Assembly (NCBI RefSeq): GCF_035658495.1
Contig: NZ_CP141944.1
Span: 2,816,001 to 2,880,000 of the forward strand
DNA: 64,000 nt
Source: Novosphingobium sp. RL4
GTDB lineage: Bacteria; Pseudomonadota; Alphaproteobacteria; Sphingomonadales; Sphingomonadaceae
Reading direction: 5' to 3'
Shown: positions 53,009 to 61,980 of the stretch, one piece after another
Layout: each line of letters opens with the position of its first letter
Numbering within the stretch: the stretch's first letter is position 1
Made by a program: the position numbers and the translations under genes
The notes under the pieces: model-generated
The model's database searches: none
What the model saw: the letters and a program-made list of their open reading frames with translations, nothing else
What the model was told of the DNA's origin: nothing

Positions 53009-53707
53009 ATGCCGGGCACAGCCTTTTCGTATGCATTGCTGCTGGCCTTGGCAATCGCCCTGCTGCGCGCCGCCTTCACCGATATCAGGCGGCGGGAGAT
53101 CGGCAACGGGCTCAATCTCGCCATTGCCCTTGCCGCCCCGCTGTGGTGGTGGGCCGCCGGTTTCGGCTGGGCCGACATCGCATGGCAGATCGGCCTTGCC
53201 GCCGTGACTTTCGCGCTGGCCTGCGTGCTGTTCGCGCTGCGCCAGATGGGCGGCGGCGACGTCAAGCTGCTCGCCGCGCTGGCGCTGTGGTTCGTGCCCG
53301 CCAGTTTCGGGCAGCTCATCGTGCTGATGGCGATGATCGGCGGCGGCGCCTCGATCGCCATGGCCGCCTTCAACATGGAGCGCGTTCCCGGCGAGAAGCT
53401 GCGGGACGCGCTGGGCTGGCTCGTCGCGCTCGGCTGGGTCTGGGCGGCGGGGGCCATCGTCTATGCCCTTGCCGTGCATCGGCCGGTGGTTTCGCCGGAA
53501 CGACTCTCCGCAATCCATGCGGCGGTCCCGCAGGGCTGGATGCTCGCCCTTGCCGCGCTCGCGGTGGCTGCGCTGTTCCTGTCGGGCTTCCGCCACATCA
53601 TGCGCCGCCAGAAGTCCCGCCTCCCCATTCCCTACGGAGTCGCGATCTCGGCGGCCGCGCTCTGGGTGATGGGAGAGCAGGCGCTTTCCACCAGCCTTGT
53701 TGGATGA
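53009..53707 (+). CDS. cpaA: Prepilin peptidase CpaA (TadV)
   Basis: 232 residues from ATG 53009, chosen for the AAAGGGG upstream; a GTG at 52982 is in frame. Aspartic peptidase that processes Flp prepilins at the inner membrane. Six to seven hydrophobic segments; the two catalytic Asp lie in AFTDIRRREIGN and MGGGDVKLLAAL, the A24 signature. It begins the cpa/tad cluster. Longer C-terminal hydrophobic part than the shortest CpaA proteins. Confidence 0.92.
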   Translation: MPGTAFSYALLLALAIALLRAAFTDIRRREIGNGLNLAIALAAPLWWWAAGFGWADIAWQIGLAAVTFALACVLFALRQMGGGDVKLLAALALWFVPASFGQLIVLMAMIGGGASIAMAAFNMERVPGEKLRDALGWLVALGWVWAAGAIVYALAVHRPVVSPERLSAIHAAVPQGWMLALAALAVAALFLSGFRHIMRRQKSRLPIPYGVAISAAALWVMGEQALSTSLVG

Positions 53708-53792
53708 ACCCGATTTTAACCAATCCGGATGAAAATGCAGGGACTTGCTCAAGGATTTCGGGACTCGGGTATTCTGAAGGGGTCGCATAAGC

Positions 53793-54815
53793 ATGGATAG
53801 GAAGAAGCTGGTGCTGCTGGCCACCGCGCTGCTGATTGCAGTGGTGACCGCGATGGCAGCCCGCTCGATGTTCGCCGGGGCAGCCGCGCCCCAGGCGGAG
53901 GCCGCCCAGCAGGCCCAGCCGACCGGCCCCAAGGTCCTCGTCGCCCAGCGCGCCCTGCCGGTGGGCACGATCATCACCGCGGACGCCGTGTCCTATCAGG
54001 ACTGGCCGAAGGAACTGGTGAAGGACGCCTATTTCATCGACGGCGAATCCGACATGCAGAAGCTGCTCGGCACCGTCGTCCGCTTCCAGATCACCGCCGG
54101 CCAGCCGGTGACGCAGGGCGCGCTGGTGGCGCCGGGCGATCGCGGCTTCCTTGCCGCCGCGCTCGGCCCCGGCATGCGCGCCGTGACCATTCCCGTATCC
54201 GCCAAGACCGGCGTGGGCGGCTTCGTCTTTCCCGGCGACCATGTAGACCTCGTGCTGACGCAGGAAGTGCGCGGCAGCGACGGCGGCGACGCCCTGCGCG
54301 CCTCGGAAACGATCCTGCGCAACCTGCGCGTGCTCGCCACCGACCAGGCCACCGACAACGAAGTGGTGGACGGCAAGACCGTGGTTCACGCCTTCAGCAC
54401 CGTCACGCTCGAAGTCACGCCGCGCATCGCCGAGAAAGTCGCCGTGGCGCAGGAGATCGGCACGCTCAGCCTCTCGCTGCGCGCCATAGCCGACAACCAG
54501 GGCGAGTTCGAGCGCATCCTCGCCAGCGGCGACATCAAGGTGCCCGAAGGCGCGACCCGCGAGCAGGAAGAGAAGATCATGAAGCAGGCCATGGAGCGCC
54601 CGCTCGAAGGGATCTCCACTTACATGACCGGCGGCGACGTTTCCCGCTTCCAGCGCTCCAGCCGCCCGGCGACGAGCACGGAAGTGGCCGCGCGCACGGT
54701 CACTGTCGCCAGCGCGCCGCAGGGCCCGTCCTCGGCGGCGCCGGTCCGCACGGGGCCCGTCGTCCGCGTCACGCGCGGCAAGGAAACCGTCGAAGTCCCC
54801 GTGAGCAGCCGCTGA
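53793..54815 (+). CDS. cpaB: Flp pilus assembly protein CpaB (RcpC)
   Basis: 340 residues. N-terminal TM about 5-27, SAF domain about 47-115 (VLVAQRALPVGTIITADAVSYQDWP), then the RcpC domain with AAALGPGMRAVTIPVSAKTGVGGFVFPGDHVDLVLTQ. Periplasmic component that works with the secretin. The stop overlaps a possible start of the secretin gene (TGATG). Confidence 0.94.
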   Translation: MDRKKLVLLATALLIAVVTAMAARSMFAGAAAPQAEAAQQAQPTGPKVLVAQRALPVGTIITADAVSYQDWPKELVKDAYFIDGESDMQKLLGTVVRFQITAGQPVTQGALVAPGDRGFLAAALGPGMRAVTIPVSAKTGVGGFVFPGDHVDLVLTQEVRGSDGGDALRASETILRNLRVLATDQATDNEVVDGKTVVHAFSTVTLEVTPRIAEKVAVAQEIGTLSLSLRAIADNQGEFERILASGDIKVPEGATREQEEKIMKQAMERPLEGISTYMTGGDVSRFQRSSRPATSTEVAARTVTVASAPQGPSSAAPVRTGPVVRVTRGKETVEVPVSSR

Positions 54816-54865
54816 TGCCTGCCCTCACCGCCATTGGCCGCATCCATCCGACGAAGGATCACACG

Positions 54866-56383
54866 ATGCAGACGCGCCTTCTCAAGTCCATGCTGGTCGC
54901 CGCCTGCGCGATTGCGCCGCTGGCCTCGCCGATCGCGGCAACGCCCGCCAGCGCCCAGTCCGTCGTCCAGCCCGCACAAGATCTCACGCTCTCGATCGGC
55001 AACGGCCAGCTCGTCAACGTGCCGGGCGCCATGGCCGACGTCTTCGTCGCCAATGACGCTGTGGCCGACGTGCAGGTCAAATCCGCCCGCCAGCTCTACG
55101 TCTTCGGCAAGGCGGGAGGCACCACTACCGTCTACGCCAGCAATTCGGCGGGCGCGGTGATCTGGTCGGCAACCGTCCGGGTCGGCTCCAACCTCGACAG
55201 CGTGGACGCCATGCTGCGGCTCGCCATGCCCGAGGCAAAGATCGGCGTTTCCACGATGGGCTCAAACACCTTCCTGCTTACGGGAACGATCAAGACCCCG
55301 GAAGACGCGGCCGAGGCCGAGCGCCTCGTCCAGGCCTACGCGGGCAAGGATTCGAACGTCATCAGCCGCCTGCGCATGGCGACCCCGCTTCAGGTCAACC
55401 TCCAGGTCCGCATCGCCGAAGTCAGCCGCTCGCTGGTGAAGTCGCTCCAGACCAACCTGACCACCGTGGACAGCACGGGCGGGTTCAAGTTCGGCGTCGG
55501 CCAGGGCCGCAGCGGATGGTTCGAGCAGCATGTCCCGGGCGGATCTCTCGGCACAGCCACTCCGCCCGACGGCGCTTCCGGCGTCAATCCGATCACCACC
55601 GGTTCCACTCTTGCCGCAGCGGGCAAGCTGTTCGGGGTCAACATCCTCGGTTCGCTCGACGCGGGCGAGACCATCGGCCTCGTCACCACGCTCGCCCAGC
55701 CCAACCTCACCGCCCTTTCAGGCGAGACGGCGGAGTTCCTGGCGGGCGGTGAATATCCGATCCCGATCAGCCAGGCCCTCGGCACCACCTCGATCGAATA
55801 CAAGAAGTACGGTGTCAGCCTCAGCTATTCGCCCACGGTGCTGGCCAACGGCCGTATCTCGATGCGCGTGCGCCCAGAGGTTTCCGAGCTTTCGAGCCAG
55901 GGCGCGGTCAATTTCAACGGGTACGAAGTGCCGGCACTCACCGTGCGCCGCACCGAGACGACCGTGGAACTCGGCTCGGGCCAGAGCTTCATGATCGCGG
56001 GCCTGCTGAGCAACAATTCGCAGAACACCATCCAGAAGCTGCCGGGCGCGGGCGACCTGCCGATCCTCGGCTCGCTGTTCCGCTCGACCAGCTACAAACG
56101 CGGCGAGACCGAACTGGTCATCATCGTCACGCCCTATCTCGTCAACCCGGTGGACGCCTCGCAGATCGTGCTGCCGACAGACGGCTTCAACGCGCCGAAC
56201 GACCTGCAACGCCTCCTCGGCAACATGGAGAGCGATGGGGTGAGCAAGGGCAAGGGCAGCCAGCCCGCCGCAGCAGCAGCGCCGGGAATCGGCGATGCCG
56301 ACGGGTCCGCTCCTGCACAGGGCAAGTCGAAGCGCTCCGCCGCCACTGGCACCGCCCCCCAGCCCGGCTTCAGCCTGAAGTGA
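54866..56383 (+). CDS. cpaC: Flp pilus secretin CpaC (RcpA)
   Basis: 505 residues from ATG 54866, preferred for AAGGA eight bases upstream and a direct signal peptide (MQTRLLKSMLVAACAIAP); an ATG at 54815 coupled to cpaB is in frame. Outer-membrane secretin: N-terminal pilus/BON-like domain (LSIGNGQLVNVPGAMADVFVANDAVADVQV), BON about 110-160, then the secretin domain with PNLTALSGETAEFLAGGEYPIPI, VRPEVSEL and LPILGSLFRSTSYKRGETELVIIVTPYLV. All hallmark motifs present. A low-complexity Gly/Ala/Lys tail ends it. Confidence 0.95.
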   Translation: MQTRLLKSMLVAACAIAPLASPIAATPASAQSVVQPAQDLTLSIGNGQLVNVPGAMADVFVANDAVADVQVKSARQLYVFGKAGGTTTVYASNSAGAVIWSATVRVGSNLDSVDAMLRLAMPEAKIGVSTMGSNTFLLTGTIKTPEDAAEAERLVQAYAGKDSNVISRLRMATPLQVNLQVRIAEVSRSLVKSLQTNLTTVDSTGGFKFGVGQGRSGWFEQHVPGGSLGTATPPDGASGVNPITTGSTLAAAGKLFGVNILGSLDAGETIGLVTTLAQPNLTALSGETAEFLAGGEYPIPISQALGTTSIEYKKYGVSLSYSPTVLANGRISMRVRPEVSELSSQGAVNFNGYEVPALTVRRTETTVELGSGQSFMIAGLLSNNSQNTIQKLPGAGDLPILGSLFRSTSYKRGETELVIIVTPYLVNPVDASQIVLPTDGFNAPNDLQRLLGNMESDGVSKGKGSQPAAAAAPGIGDADGSAPAQGKSKRSAATGTAPQPGFSLK

Positions 56384-56388
56384 GAAAG

Positions 56389-57066
56389 ATGAACCCGATG
56401 TCCATCCAGATTGCGCGGTCCGGGCGCCTCGTCGCCGGCTCGATCGCCCTCTCGCTCGGCCTGCTCGTAGCCGGTTGCGGCGGCATGGCCACCAACCGTT
56501 CGATGAACAGCGTGCACCAGCCGGTCGTCGAGAAAGTGAACTACACGCTCGACCTCGCCACGAACGGCAATGGAGCGGGCGACAGCGGGCTGGCACAGGG
56601 CGAGCAGAGCCGTCTTGCCGGCTGGTTCGACGCGATGGGACTCAAGTACGGCGACCGCGTCTTCATCGACGATCCCTCGCGCAATCCAGCCGTGCGCAGC
56701 GCGGTGGAAGCCGTGGCCGGACGTTACGGCCTGACCCTGGCCGAGGGCACACCCGTTACCGAGGGATATGTCACCGCCGGCAGCGCACGCATCGTGGTGG
56801 CCCGTACCCGGGCGTCGGTGCCCGGCTGCCCTGACTGGTCTGCCAAGAGCGACTTCAATCCGAACAACGGCCTCACCAGCAATTACGGCTGCGCCACCAA
56901 TTCCAATCTCGCCGCGATGATCGCCAACCCGGAGGACCTGCTCCACGGCGCGCAGACGACCGGCCAGACCACGGTGATGAGCGCATCCAAGGCGATCGAC
57001 GCCTATCGTAACGCGGCGCCAACCGGCGGGGCCACCGTCAAGGCGACTTCCAGCAAGGACAACTGA
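56389..57066 (+). CDS. cpaD: Pilus assembly lipoprotein CpaD
   Basis: 225 residues from ATG 56389; a GTG at 56380 overlapping the cpaC stop and an ATG at 56398 are alternatives. Lipoprotein signal with LLVAGC lipobox. The mature part has the CpaD core: GEQSRLAGWFDAMGLKYGDRVFIDD, VVARTRASVPGCPDW, and NFGCATNSNLA-like NYGCATNSNLAAMIANPEDLL. It probably acts as a pilotin or secretin partner in the outer membrane. Confidence 0.92.
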   Translation: MNPMSIQIARSGRLVAGSIALSLGLLVAGCGGMATNRSMNSVHQPVVEKVNYTLDLATNGNGAGDSGLAQGEQSRLAGWFDAMGLKYGDRVFIDDPSRNPAVRSAVEAVAGRYGLTLAEGTPVTEGYVTAGSARIVVARTRASVPGCPDWSAKSDFNPNNGLTSNYGCATNSNLAAMIANPEDLLHGAQTTGQTTVMSASKAIDAYRNAAPTGGATVKATSSKDN

Positions 57067-57069
57067 GTC

Positions 57070-58377
57070 ATGAACGCACCCTGGAAATCCGGTGGCCCGA
57101 GCGGACGCGACCCCTTCGCCGCCTATCTCTGCGACGAGGCCTCGCTCGACGTGCTGCGCCCGATTGCCCTCGAAATGGGCTGGCAGCCGGAGAAGTGCAA
57201 CAAGGGGGGGCTGCGCAACGCGGTCCAGTCCCTGTCGATCACGGCGAGCCCGAACATCCTGCTGGTGGACCTGTCGGAAAGCGGCGATCCGCTGAACGAC
57301 ATCAACGCGCTGGCCGAAGTCTGCGAGCCGGGCACGGTGGTGATCGCCATCGGCCAGGTCAACGACGTGCGCCTCTACCGCGACCTGCTCGCCAGCGGCA
57401 TTCACGACTACCTGCTCAAGCCCCTCTCGCCCGGGCAGGTGCGCGATGCGCTGGCCCATGCGCAGGCCGTGTTCTCCGCACCGCGCCCGTCGGAGGCCGG
57501 TTCCGCCGGAACCCATGTTTCCACCGCCGTGATCGGCACGCGCGGCGGTGTCGGCGCATCCACGCTGGCCACTTCGATCGCATGGCTGTTCAGCGCCGAC
57601 AACAAGCTGCCGACCGCCCTGCTCGACCTCGACATCCATTTCGGCACCGGCGCGCTCTGCCTCGATCTCGAACCGGGCCGCGGCCTGACCGACGCGATCG
57701 AGAACCCCAGCCGCATCGACGGCCTGTTCATCGAACGCGCCATGATCCGGGCCAACGACAATCTCGCGCTGCTTTCGGCCGAAGCGCCGATCAGCACCCC
57801 GCTGATGACCGACGGCGCCGCCTTCCTCCAGCTTGAGGAAGAGTTCCGGCAGGCCTTCGAGATGACCGTGATCGACATGCCGCGCAACATGCTGATCAAC
57901 TTCCCCCAGCTCGTCGCCAATGTGAACGTGGTGGTGCTGGTGGTCGAACTCAGCCTCGCCTCGGCGCGCGACACGATCCGCATCCTGTCCTGGCTCAAGG
58001 CGAATGCGCCGCAGGCCCGCGTGATCCTGGTGGCCAACAAGGTCCAGCCGAGCCTTGCGGAAATCACCCGCGCCGATTTCGAGGCCTCGATCGAGGCGCC
58101 GATCCAGCTTTCGATCCCCTATGACCTCAAGGCCGCCTCGATGGCAGCCAAGCTCGGCCAGACTTTTGCCGATGCCAACCGCTCGAACCGGGCGGGTGCG
58201 GCGATGCGCGACCTGTCGCGCCTCATCATCGAGGTAGGCGGCGAGGCGGCGGAACTGGCCTCTGCCGGAAAGGCGCAGCCCGGCAAGAGCACCGCCGGCA
58301 AGACGTCGCTGCTCGGCAAGTTCGATCTCAAGTCCTTCATGGGCAAGGCCGCCCGGAAGGAAACCGCCGCCCGCTGA
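57070..58377 (+). CDS. cpaE: Pilus assembly ATPase CpaE (TadZ)
   Basis: 435 residues. N-terminal atypical receiver-like domain about 1-130, then a MinD/ParA-like ATPase with the deviant Walker A GTRGGVGASTLATSIAW near residue 160, DLDIHFGTGAL as the switch region and MTVIDMPRN as Walker B. TadZ/CpaE marks the pole for pilus assembly. A Gly/Lys-rich tail ends the protein. cpaF is expected next but is not here. Confidence 0.94.
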   Translation: MNAPWKSGGPSGRDPFAAYLCDEASLDVLRPIALEMGWQPEKCNKGGLRNAVQSLSITASPNILLVDLSESGDPLNDINALAEVCEPGTVVIAIGQVNDVRLYRDLLASGIHDYLLKPLSPGQVRDALAHAQAVFSAPRPSEAGSAGTHVSTAVIGTRGGVGASTLATSIAWLFSADNKLPTALLDLDIHFGTGALCLDLEPGRGLTDAIENPSRIDGLFIERAMIRANDNLALLSAEAPISTPLMTDGAAFLQLEEEFRQAFEMTVIDMPRNMLINFPQLVANVNVVVLVVELSLASARDTIRILSWLKANAPQARVILVANKVQPSLAEITRADFEASIEAPIQLSIPYDLKAASMAAKLGQTFADANRSNRAGAAMRDLSRLIIEVGGEAAELASAGKAQPGKSTAGKTSLLGKFDLKSFMGKAARKETAAR

Positions 58378-58406
58378 GGCGCGCGGTTCACGGAAGGCGG
58401 GCGTAG

Positions 58407-59378
58407 ATGAACATGATGCAGCTTCTGCTGGTGGCGGTTGGCCTGCTGAGCATGATCGGGCTCATCCTGGCGGCATTCTCCGGCCCGTCTCCGGCCAAGG
58501 AATCGTCGCGCCGGCTGAAGGCCGTCCGCTATCGCCATTCGCAGAGCGCGACGGACCGGATGGAAGCGCAGATGCGCAAGGCCGTGGCGGCCCGCAAGCC
58601 CAAGGTCCACCGCACGGCGGGCTCGGGCTCTCGGATCGACGCGCTGGCCCTGCGCCTGCACCGCTCCGGCAGGAGCTGGACGCTGAAGCAGTACATCTCC
58701 GTTTCGGCCGGAGTGGGCCTGTTCGTCGCCGCGCTCGTCTTTCTGAAGTCCGGCGCCCCGCTGCTGGCGCTGGCGGTGGGCCTGTTCATCGGCGGCGGCG
58801 TGCCGCACTTCGTGCTGAACAAGCTGATCGCGCGGCGCACCAACGGCTTCATCGTCAAGTTCGCAGACGCCATCGAACTGCTCGTGCGCGGCCTGCGCTC
58901 CGGCCTGCCCGTCACCGAGACGCTGGGCGTGGTCGCCAAGGAAATTCCCGGCCCGGTGGGCCAGGAATTCAAGCTCGTGACCGAGCGCATCAAGATCGGC
59001 AAGACCATGGAGGACGCCCTCCAGGAAACCGCCGATCGGCTCGAAATCCCGGAATTCAACTTCTTCTGCATCACGCTGGCGATCCAGCGGGAAACCGGCG
59101 GCAACCTCGCCGAAACCCTTGCGAACCTTGCCGACGTACTGCGCAAGCGCGCCCAGATGAAGCTCAAGATCCGCGCGATGAGCTCGGAATCGAAGGCTTC
59201 GGCCTATATCGTCGGCGCCCTGCCCTTCATCGTCTTCGGCATGATCTGGTGGATCAACCCCGGCTACATCGGCAAGTTCTTCATCGACGAGCGCCTGATG
59301 GTCGCCGGCATGGGCGGCGCGGTGTGGATGGGGATCGGCGCCTTCATCATGGCCAAGATGGTCAGCTTCGAGATCTGA
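58407..59378 (+). CDS. tadB: Flp pilus inner-membrane platform protein TadB
   Basis: 323 residues. Type II secretion F domain (GFIVKFADAIELLVRGLRSGLPVTETLGVVAKEIPGPVGQEF, EFNFFCITLAIQRETGGNLAETLANLADVLRKR) flanked by TM helices at about 5-25, 95-135, and two near the C-terminus. Forms the inner-membrane platform with TadC. Starts 29 bases after cpaE. Confidence 0.94.
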   Translation: MNMMQLLLVAVGLLSMIGLILAAFSGPSPAKESSRRLKAVRYRHSQSATDRMEAQMRKAVAARKPKVHRTAGSGSRIDALALRLHRSGRSWTLKQYISVSAGVGLFVAALVFLKSGAPLLALAVGLFIGGGVPHFVLNKLIARRTNGFIVKFADAIELLVRGLRSGLPVTETLGVVAKEIPGPVGQEFKLVTERIKIGKTMEDALQETADRLEIPEFNFFCITLAIQRETGGNLAETLANLADVLRKRAQMKLKIRAMSSESKASAYIVGALPFIVFGMIWWINPGYIGKFFIDERLMVAGMGGAVWMGIGAFIMAKMVSFEI

Positions 59379-59397
59379 GCGAAGGATAGCAGGCAAG

Positions 59398-60417
59398 ATG
59401 CCAAACCAACCCGCCGGTCCGACGCTCCTCGGCTTCGACGTGATCTTCGTCGGCACGCTGCTCGCCATCGTTGCCGCCGCCTCGGTGCTGCTGGCGATCT
59501 ATGCCGCGGTCACCGTGCGCGATCCCATGGCCAAGCGCGTGAAAGCGCTGAACCAGCGCCGCGAAGCGCTCAAGGCCGGGATCGCCACCGCCCCGCGCAA
59601 GCGCCAGAGCGTGGTCCGCCGCAACGATACGACCGACCGCATGGGCGCCTTCCTCGGCTCGCTCAAGGTGCTTCAGGACAGCCAGCTTCGCGACATCGAG
59701 CAGAAGCTGGCGCAAGCGGGCATCCGCAACAAGGAATGGGCCGTCGCGGTCGTCTTCGCCCGTCTCGTCGCACCGATCGTGATGGGCGGCACCGCCGCGC
59801 TGGTCATCTACGCGATCGACTATTTTCCCGAATGGAGCAGCTTCAAGAAGTTCATGGGCTTCGCCGCGATGCTGATCGCCGGCTACAAGGGCCCGGACAT
59901 CTTCATCAAGAACATGATCACCAAGCGGACCGATGCGATCCGCAAGGGCCTGCCCGACGCGCTCGACCTGCTGGTGATCTGCGCGGAGGCGGGCCTCACC
60001 GTCGACGCCGCCTTCGACCGTGTCGCCCGCGAACTGGGCCGCGCCTACCCCGAACTGGGCGAGGAGTTCTCGCTCGCCTCGATCGAGCTCTCGTTCCTCA
60101 CCGAGCGTCGGCAGGCGTTCGAGAACCTCGCTTACCGCGTCGATCTCGACGCGATGCGCGGCGTCGTCACCACCATGATCCAGACCGAGCGCTATGGCAC
60201 CCCGCTCGCCTCGGCGCTCCGCGTGCTTTCGGCAGAATTCCGCAACGAACGCATGATGCGCGCCGAGGAGAAGGCCGCGCGCCTGCCCGCGATCATGACC
60301 GTTCCGCTGATCCTGTTCATCCTGCCCACGCTCTTCGTGGTCATCCTCGGCCCGGCGGCCTGCTCGATCGCGGACGCATTCTCCGGCGGAGACCCGCACC
60401 CGCCGCCGTCGCACTGA
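59398..60417 (+). CDS. tadC: Flp pilus inner-membrane platform protein TadC
   Basis: 339 residues, partner of TadB. TM about 15-37, two central TM segments (about 115-160), F domain with KGLPDALDLLVICAEAGLTVDAAFDRVARELG and YGTPLASALRVLSAEFRNERMMRAEEKAARLPAIMTVPLILFILP, then the final TM. Last gene of the visible pilus cluster, 18 bases from the convergent mtnP stop. Confidence 0.94.
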   Translation: MPNQPAGPTLLGFDVIFVGTLLAIVAAASVLLAIYAAVTVRDPMAKRVKALNQRREALKAGIATAPRKRQSVVRRNDTTDRMGAFLGSLKVLQDSQLRDIEQKLAQAGIRNKEWAVAVVFARLVAPIVMGGTAALVIYAIDYFPEWSSFKKFMGFAAMLIAGYKGPDIFIKNMITKRTDAIRKGLPDALDLLVICAEAGLTVDAAFDRVARELGRAYPELGEEFSLASIELSFLTERRQAFENLAYRVDLDAMRGVVTTMIQTERYGTPLASALRVLSAEFRNERMMRAEEKAARLPAIMTVPLILFILPTLFVVILGPAACSIADAFSGGDPHPPPSH

Positions 60418-60435
60418 TGGCGGTGCCGAGCGGCG

Positions 60436-61326
60436 TCAGTCCCGCTCGCCGAACAAACGGCAGGCCACTGCGTCCAGCCGGGCGACGAGCGCCGGATCGC
60501 GGGCTTCCGGAGCGGTTATGAGCGCATGTTCGAGCGCGGTGTCGATCGGGCTCGGCTCCCGCCGCGCAGGCAGGCTGGCAGCCAGCGCCCTCAGCGCGTG
60601 ACGCGCCAGGCGGGCATTGGCATGCATGACCTCCAGGACATGGCTCACTTCGACGCCGGCCTCTTCCTCGCGCCATGAATCGTAGTCGGTAACCATGCCC
60701 AGCACGGCGTAAGGCAGTTCCGCCTCACGGGCGAGTCGCGCCTCGGGCATGGCGGTCATGCCGATGACGTCCGCACCCCAGCCGCGATACATGCGGCTTT
60801 CCGCGCGGGTCGAGAATTGCGGCCCTTCCATGGCAAGGTAGCATCCGCCCGGATGCACGTGCGCGCCCGCCAGCTCCGCCGCCGCCCCGGCCATGGCCGA
60901 AAGCCGCGGACAGGTCGGATCTGCAAGGCTGACATGCGCGACAAGGCCGGTGCCGAAAAAGCTGCCGGCACGGCCCGCCGTGCGGTCGATGAACTGGTCC
61001 ACCATGACGATATGGCCCGGCGCCATCTCCTCGCGCAGCGAACCGATCGCCGAGAGCGCCAGAACGTCCGTCACGCCGCAACGCTTGAGCACGTCGATAT
61101 TCGCGCGGTAGTTCACGGCCGACGGCGGTATCGCATGGCCGGCGCCGTGGCGGGCGATGAACGTGAAGCGCACCTCGCCCAGCCGCCCGGTCGTAACCGG
61201 GCCGGACGCCTGGCCGAAGGGGCTGGAGACGGCGATCTCCTGCGCATCCTCCAGTTCGATGCCGGCAGCCAGGCCGGAGCCGCCGATGATGCCGATGTGC
61301 CAGAAGCTGCTTTTCTCAGCGCGCAA
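60436..61326 (-). CDS. mtnP: S-methyl-5'-thioadenosine phosphorylase
   Basis: Methionine salvage: methylthioadenosine plus phosphate gives adenine and methylthioribose 1-phosphate. 296 residues with GIIGGSGL, the phosphate motif FIARHGAGHAIPPS, CYLAMEGPQFSTRAESRMYR and VTDYDSW, where the Asp pair marks adenine rather than guanine specificity. The start is a TTG at 61326, since no ATG or GTG occurs before the conserved HIGIIGGSG; it lies inside the end of the TetR gene (11-base overlap). Confidence 0.94.
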   Translation of the reverse strand: MRAEKSSFWHIGIIGGSGLAAGIELEDAQEIAVSSPFGQASGPVTTGRLGEVRFTFIARHGAGHAIPPSAVNYRANIDVLKRCGVTDVLALSAIGSLREEMAPGHIVMVDQFIDRTAGRAGSFFGTGLVAHVSLADPTCPRLSAMAGAAAELAGAHVHPGGCYLAMEGPQFSTRAESRMYRGWGADVIGMTAMPEARLAREAELPYAVLGMVTDYDSWREEEAGVEVSHVLEVMHANARLARHALRALAASLPARREPSPIDTALEHALITAPEARDPALVARLDAVACRLFGERD

Positions 61327-61957
61327 GGATACCTGCCATGATGATGTCGATCGTGTGCTCGCGGTAGCGGTCGCGCAGTTCCTCGGTCAATGTGTCCTGG
61401 TCGAAGCAATGCTTCAGCACCAGCCGCGCCGAGAAGAACCGGTCCACCGCCCCGGTCACGGTAAAGTAGAACAGTTGCGGATCGATTTCACGGAAGACAC
61501 CCGCCCGCACCCCGTCGCCGATGAGCTGTTCATAGGCGCGGTAGATCGGCGAGAGATAGCAGTCGGCGATGCGGCGCGCCTCGGCATCGTCGCTTTCGCG
61601 TACCATCCGCATCGTCAGGCGGTTGAGATAAGGCACTTCGTAGAAGGTATCGACGACCTTCCAGAGATGGCGCCGCAACTTGGCCTCGGGCGACCAGCCG
61701 TCCTTCGCCAGCAGCGCGTCGACGCTGGTGACGATGGCCTGCCAGTCACGGTCGAGCAGCGCCTTGAGCAGCCCGGCCTTGTTGCCGAAGTAATACTTCA
61801 CCAGCGCGGAATTGAGCCCCGAGCGCAGCGACAGTTCGGACAGCGAGATGTCGATCACGTCGCCATCGCGCATGATCGCGCTGGCCGTTTCCAGCAGCTG
61901 CGCCCGCGCGCCGGGAGGCGGCGTGCCGGATTCGGTGGAGGAAGTGCCCTGCGCCAT
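61316..61957 (-). CDS. TetR-family transcriptional regulator
   Basis: 213 residues from ATG 61957; the open frame further upstream is antisense-type sequence inside the dehydrogenase gene. N-terminal helix-turn-helix about 22-65: ARAQLLETASAIMRDGDVIDISLSELSLRSGLNSALVKYYFGNKAGLLKALL. The C-terminal effector domain is all-helical. It lies 23 bases after the dehydrogenase gene and overlaps mtnP, so it is probably cotranscribed and may control the dehydrogenase. Ligand unknown, perhaps a fatty-acyl compound as in related regulators. Confidence 0.92.
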   Translation of the reverse strand: MAQGTSSTESGTPPPGARAQLLETASAIMRDGDVIDISLSELSLRSGLNSALVKYYFGNKAGLLKALLDRDWQAIVTSVDALLAKDGWSPEAKLRRHLWKVVDTFYEVPYLNRLTMRMVRESDDAEARRIADCYLSPIYRAYEQLIGDGVRAGVFREIDPQLFYFTVTGAVDRFFSARLVLKHCFDQDTLTEELRDRYREHTIDIIMAGILAR

Positions 61958-61980
61958 CGGCCCGCGCGCCCTTGCGGCCC

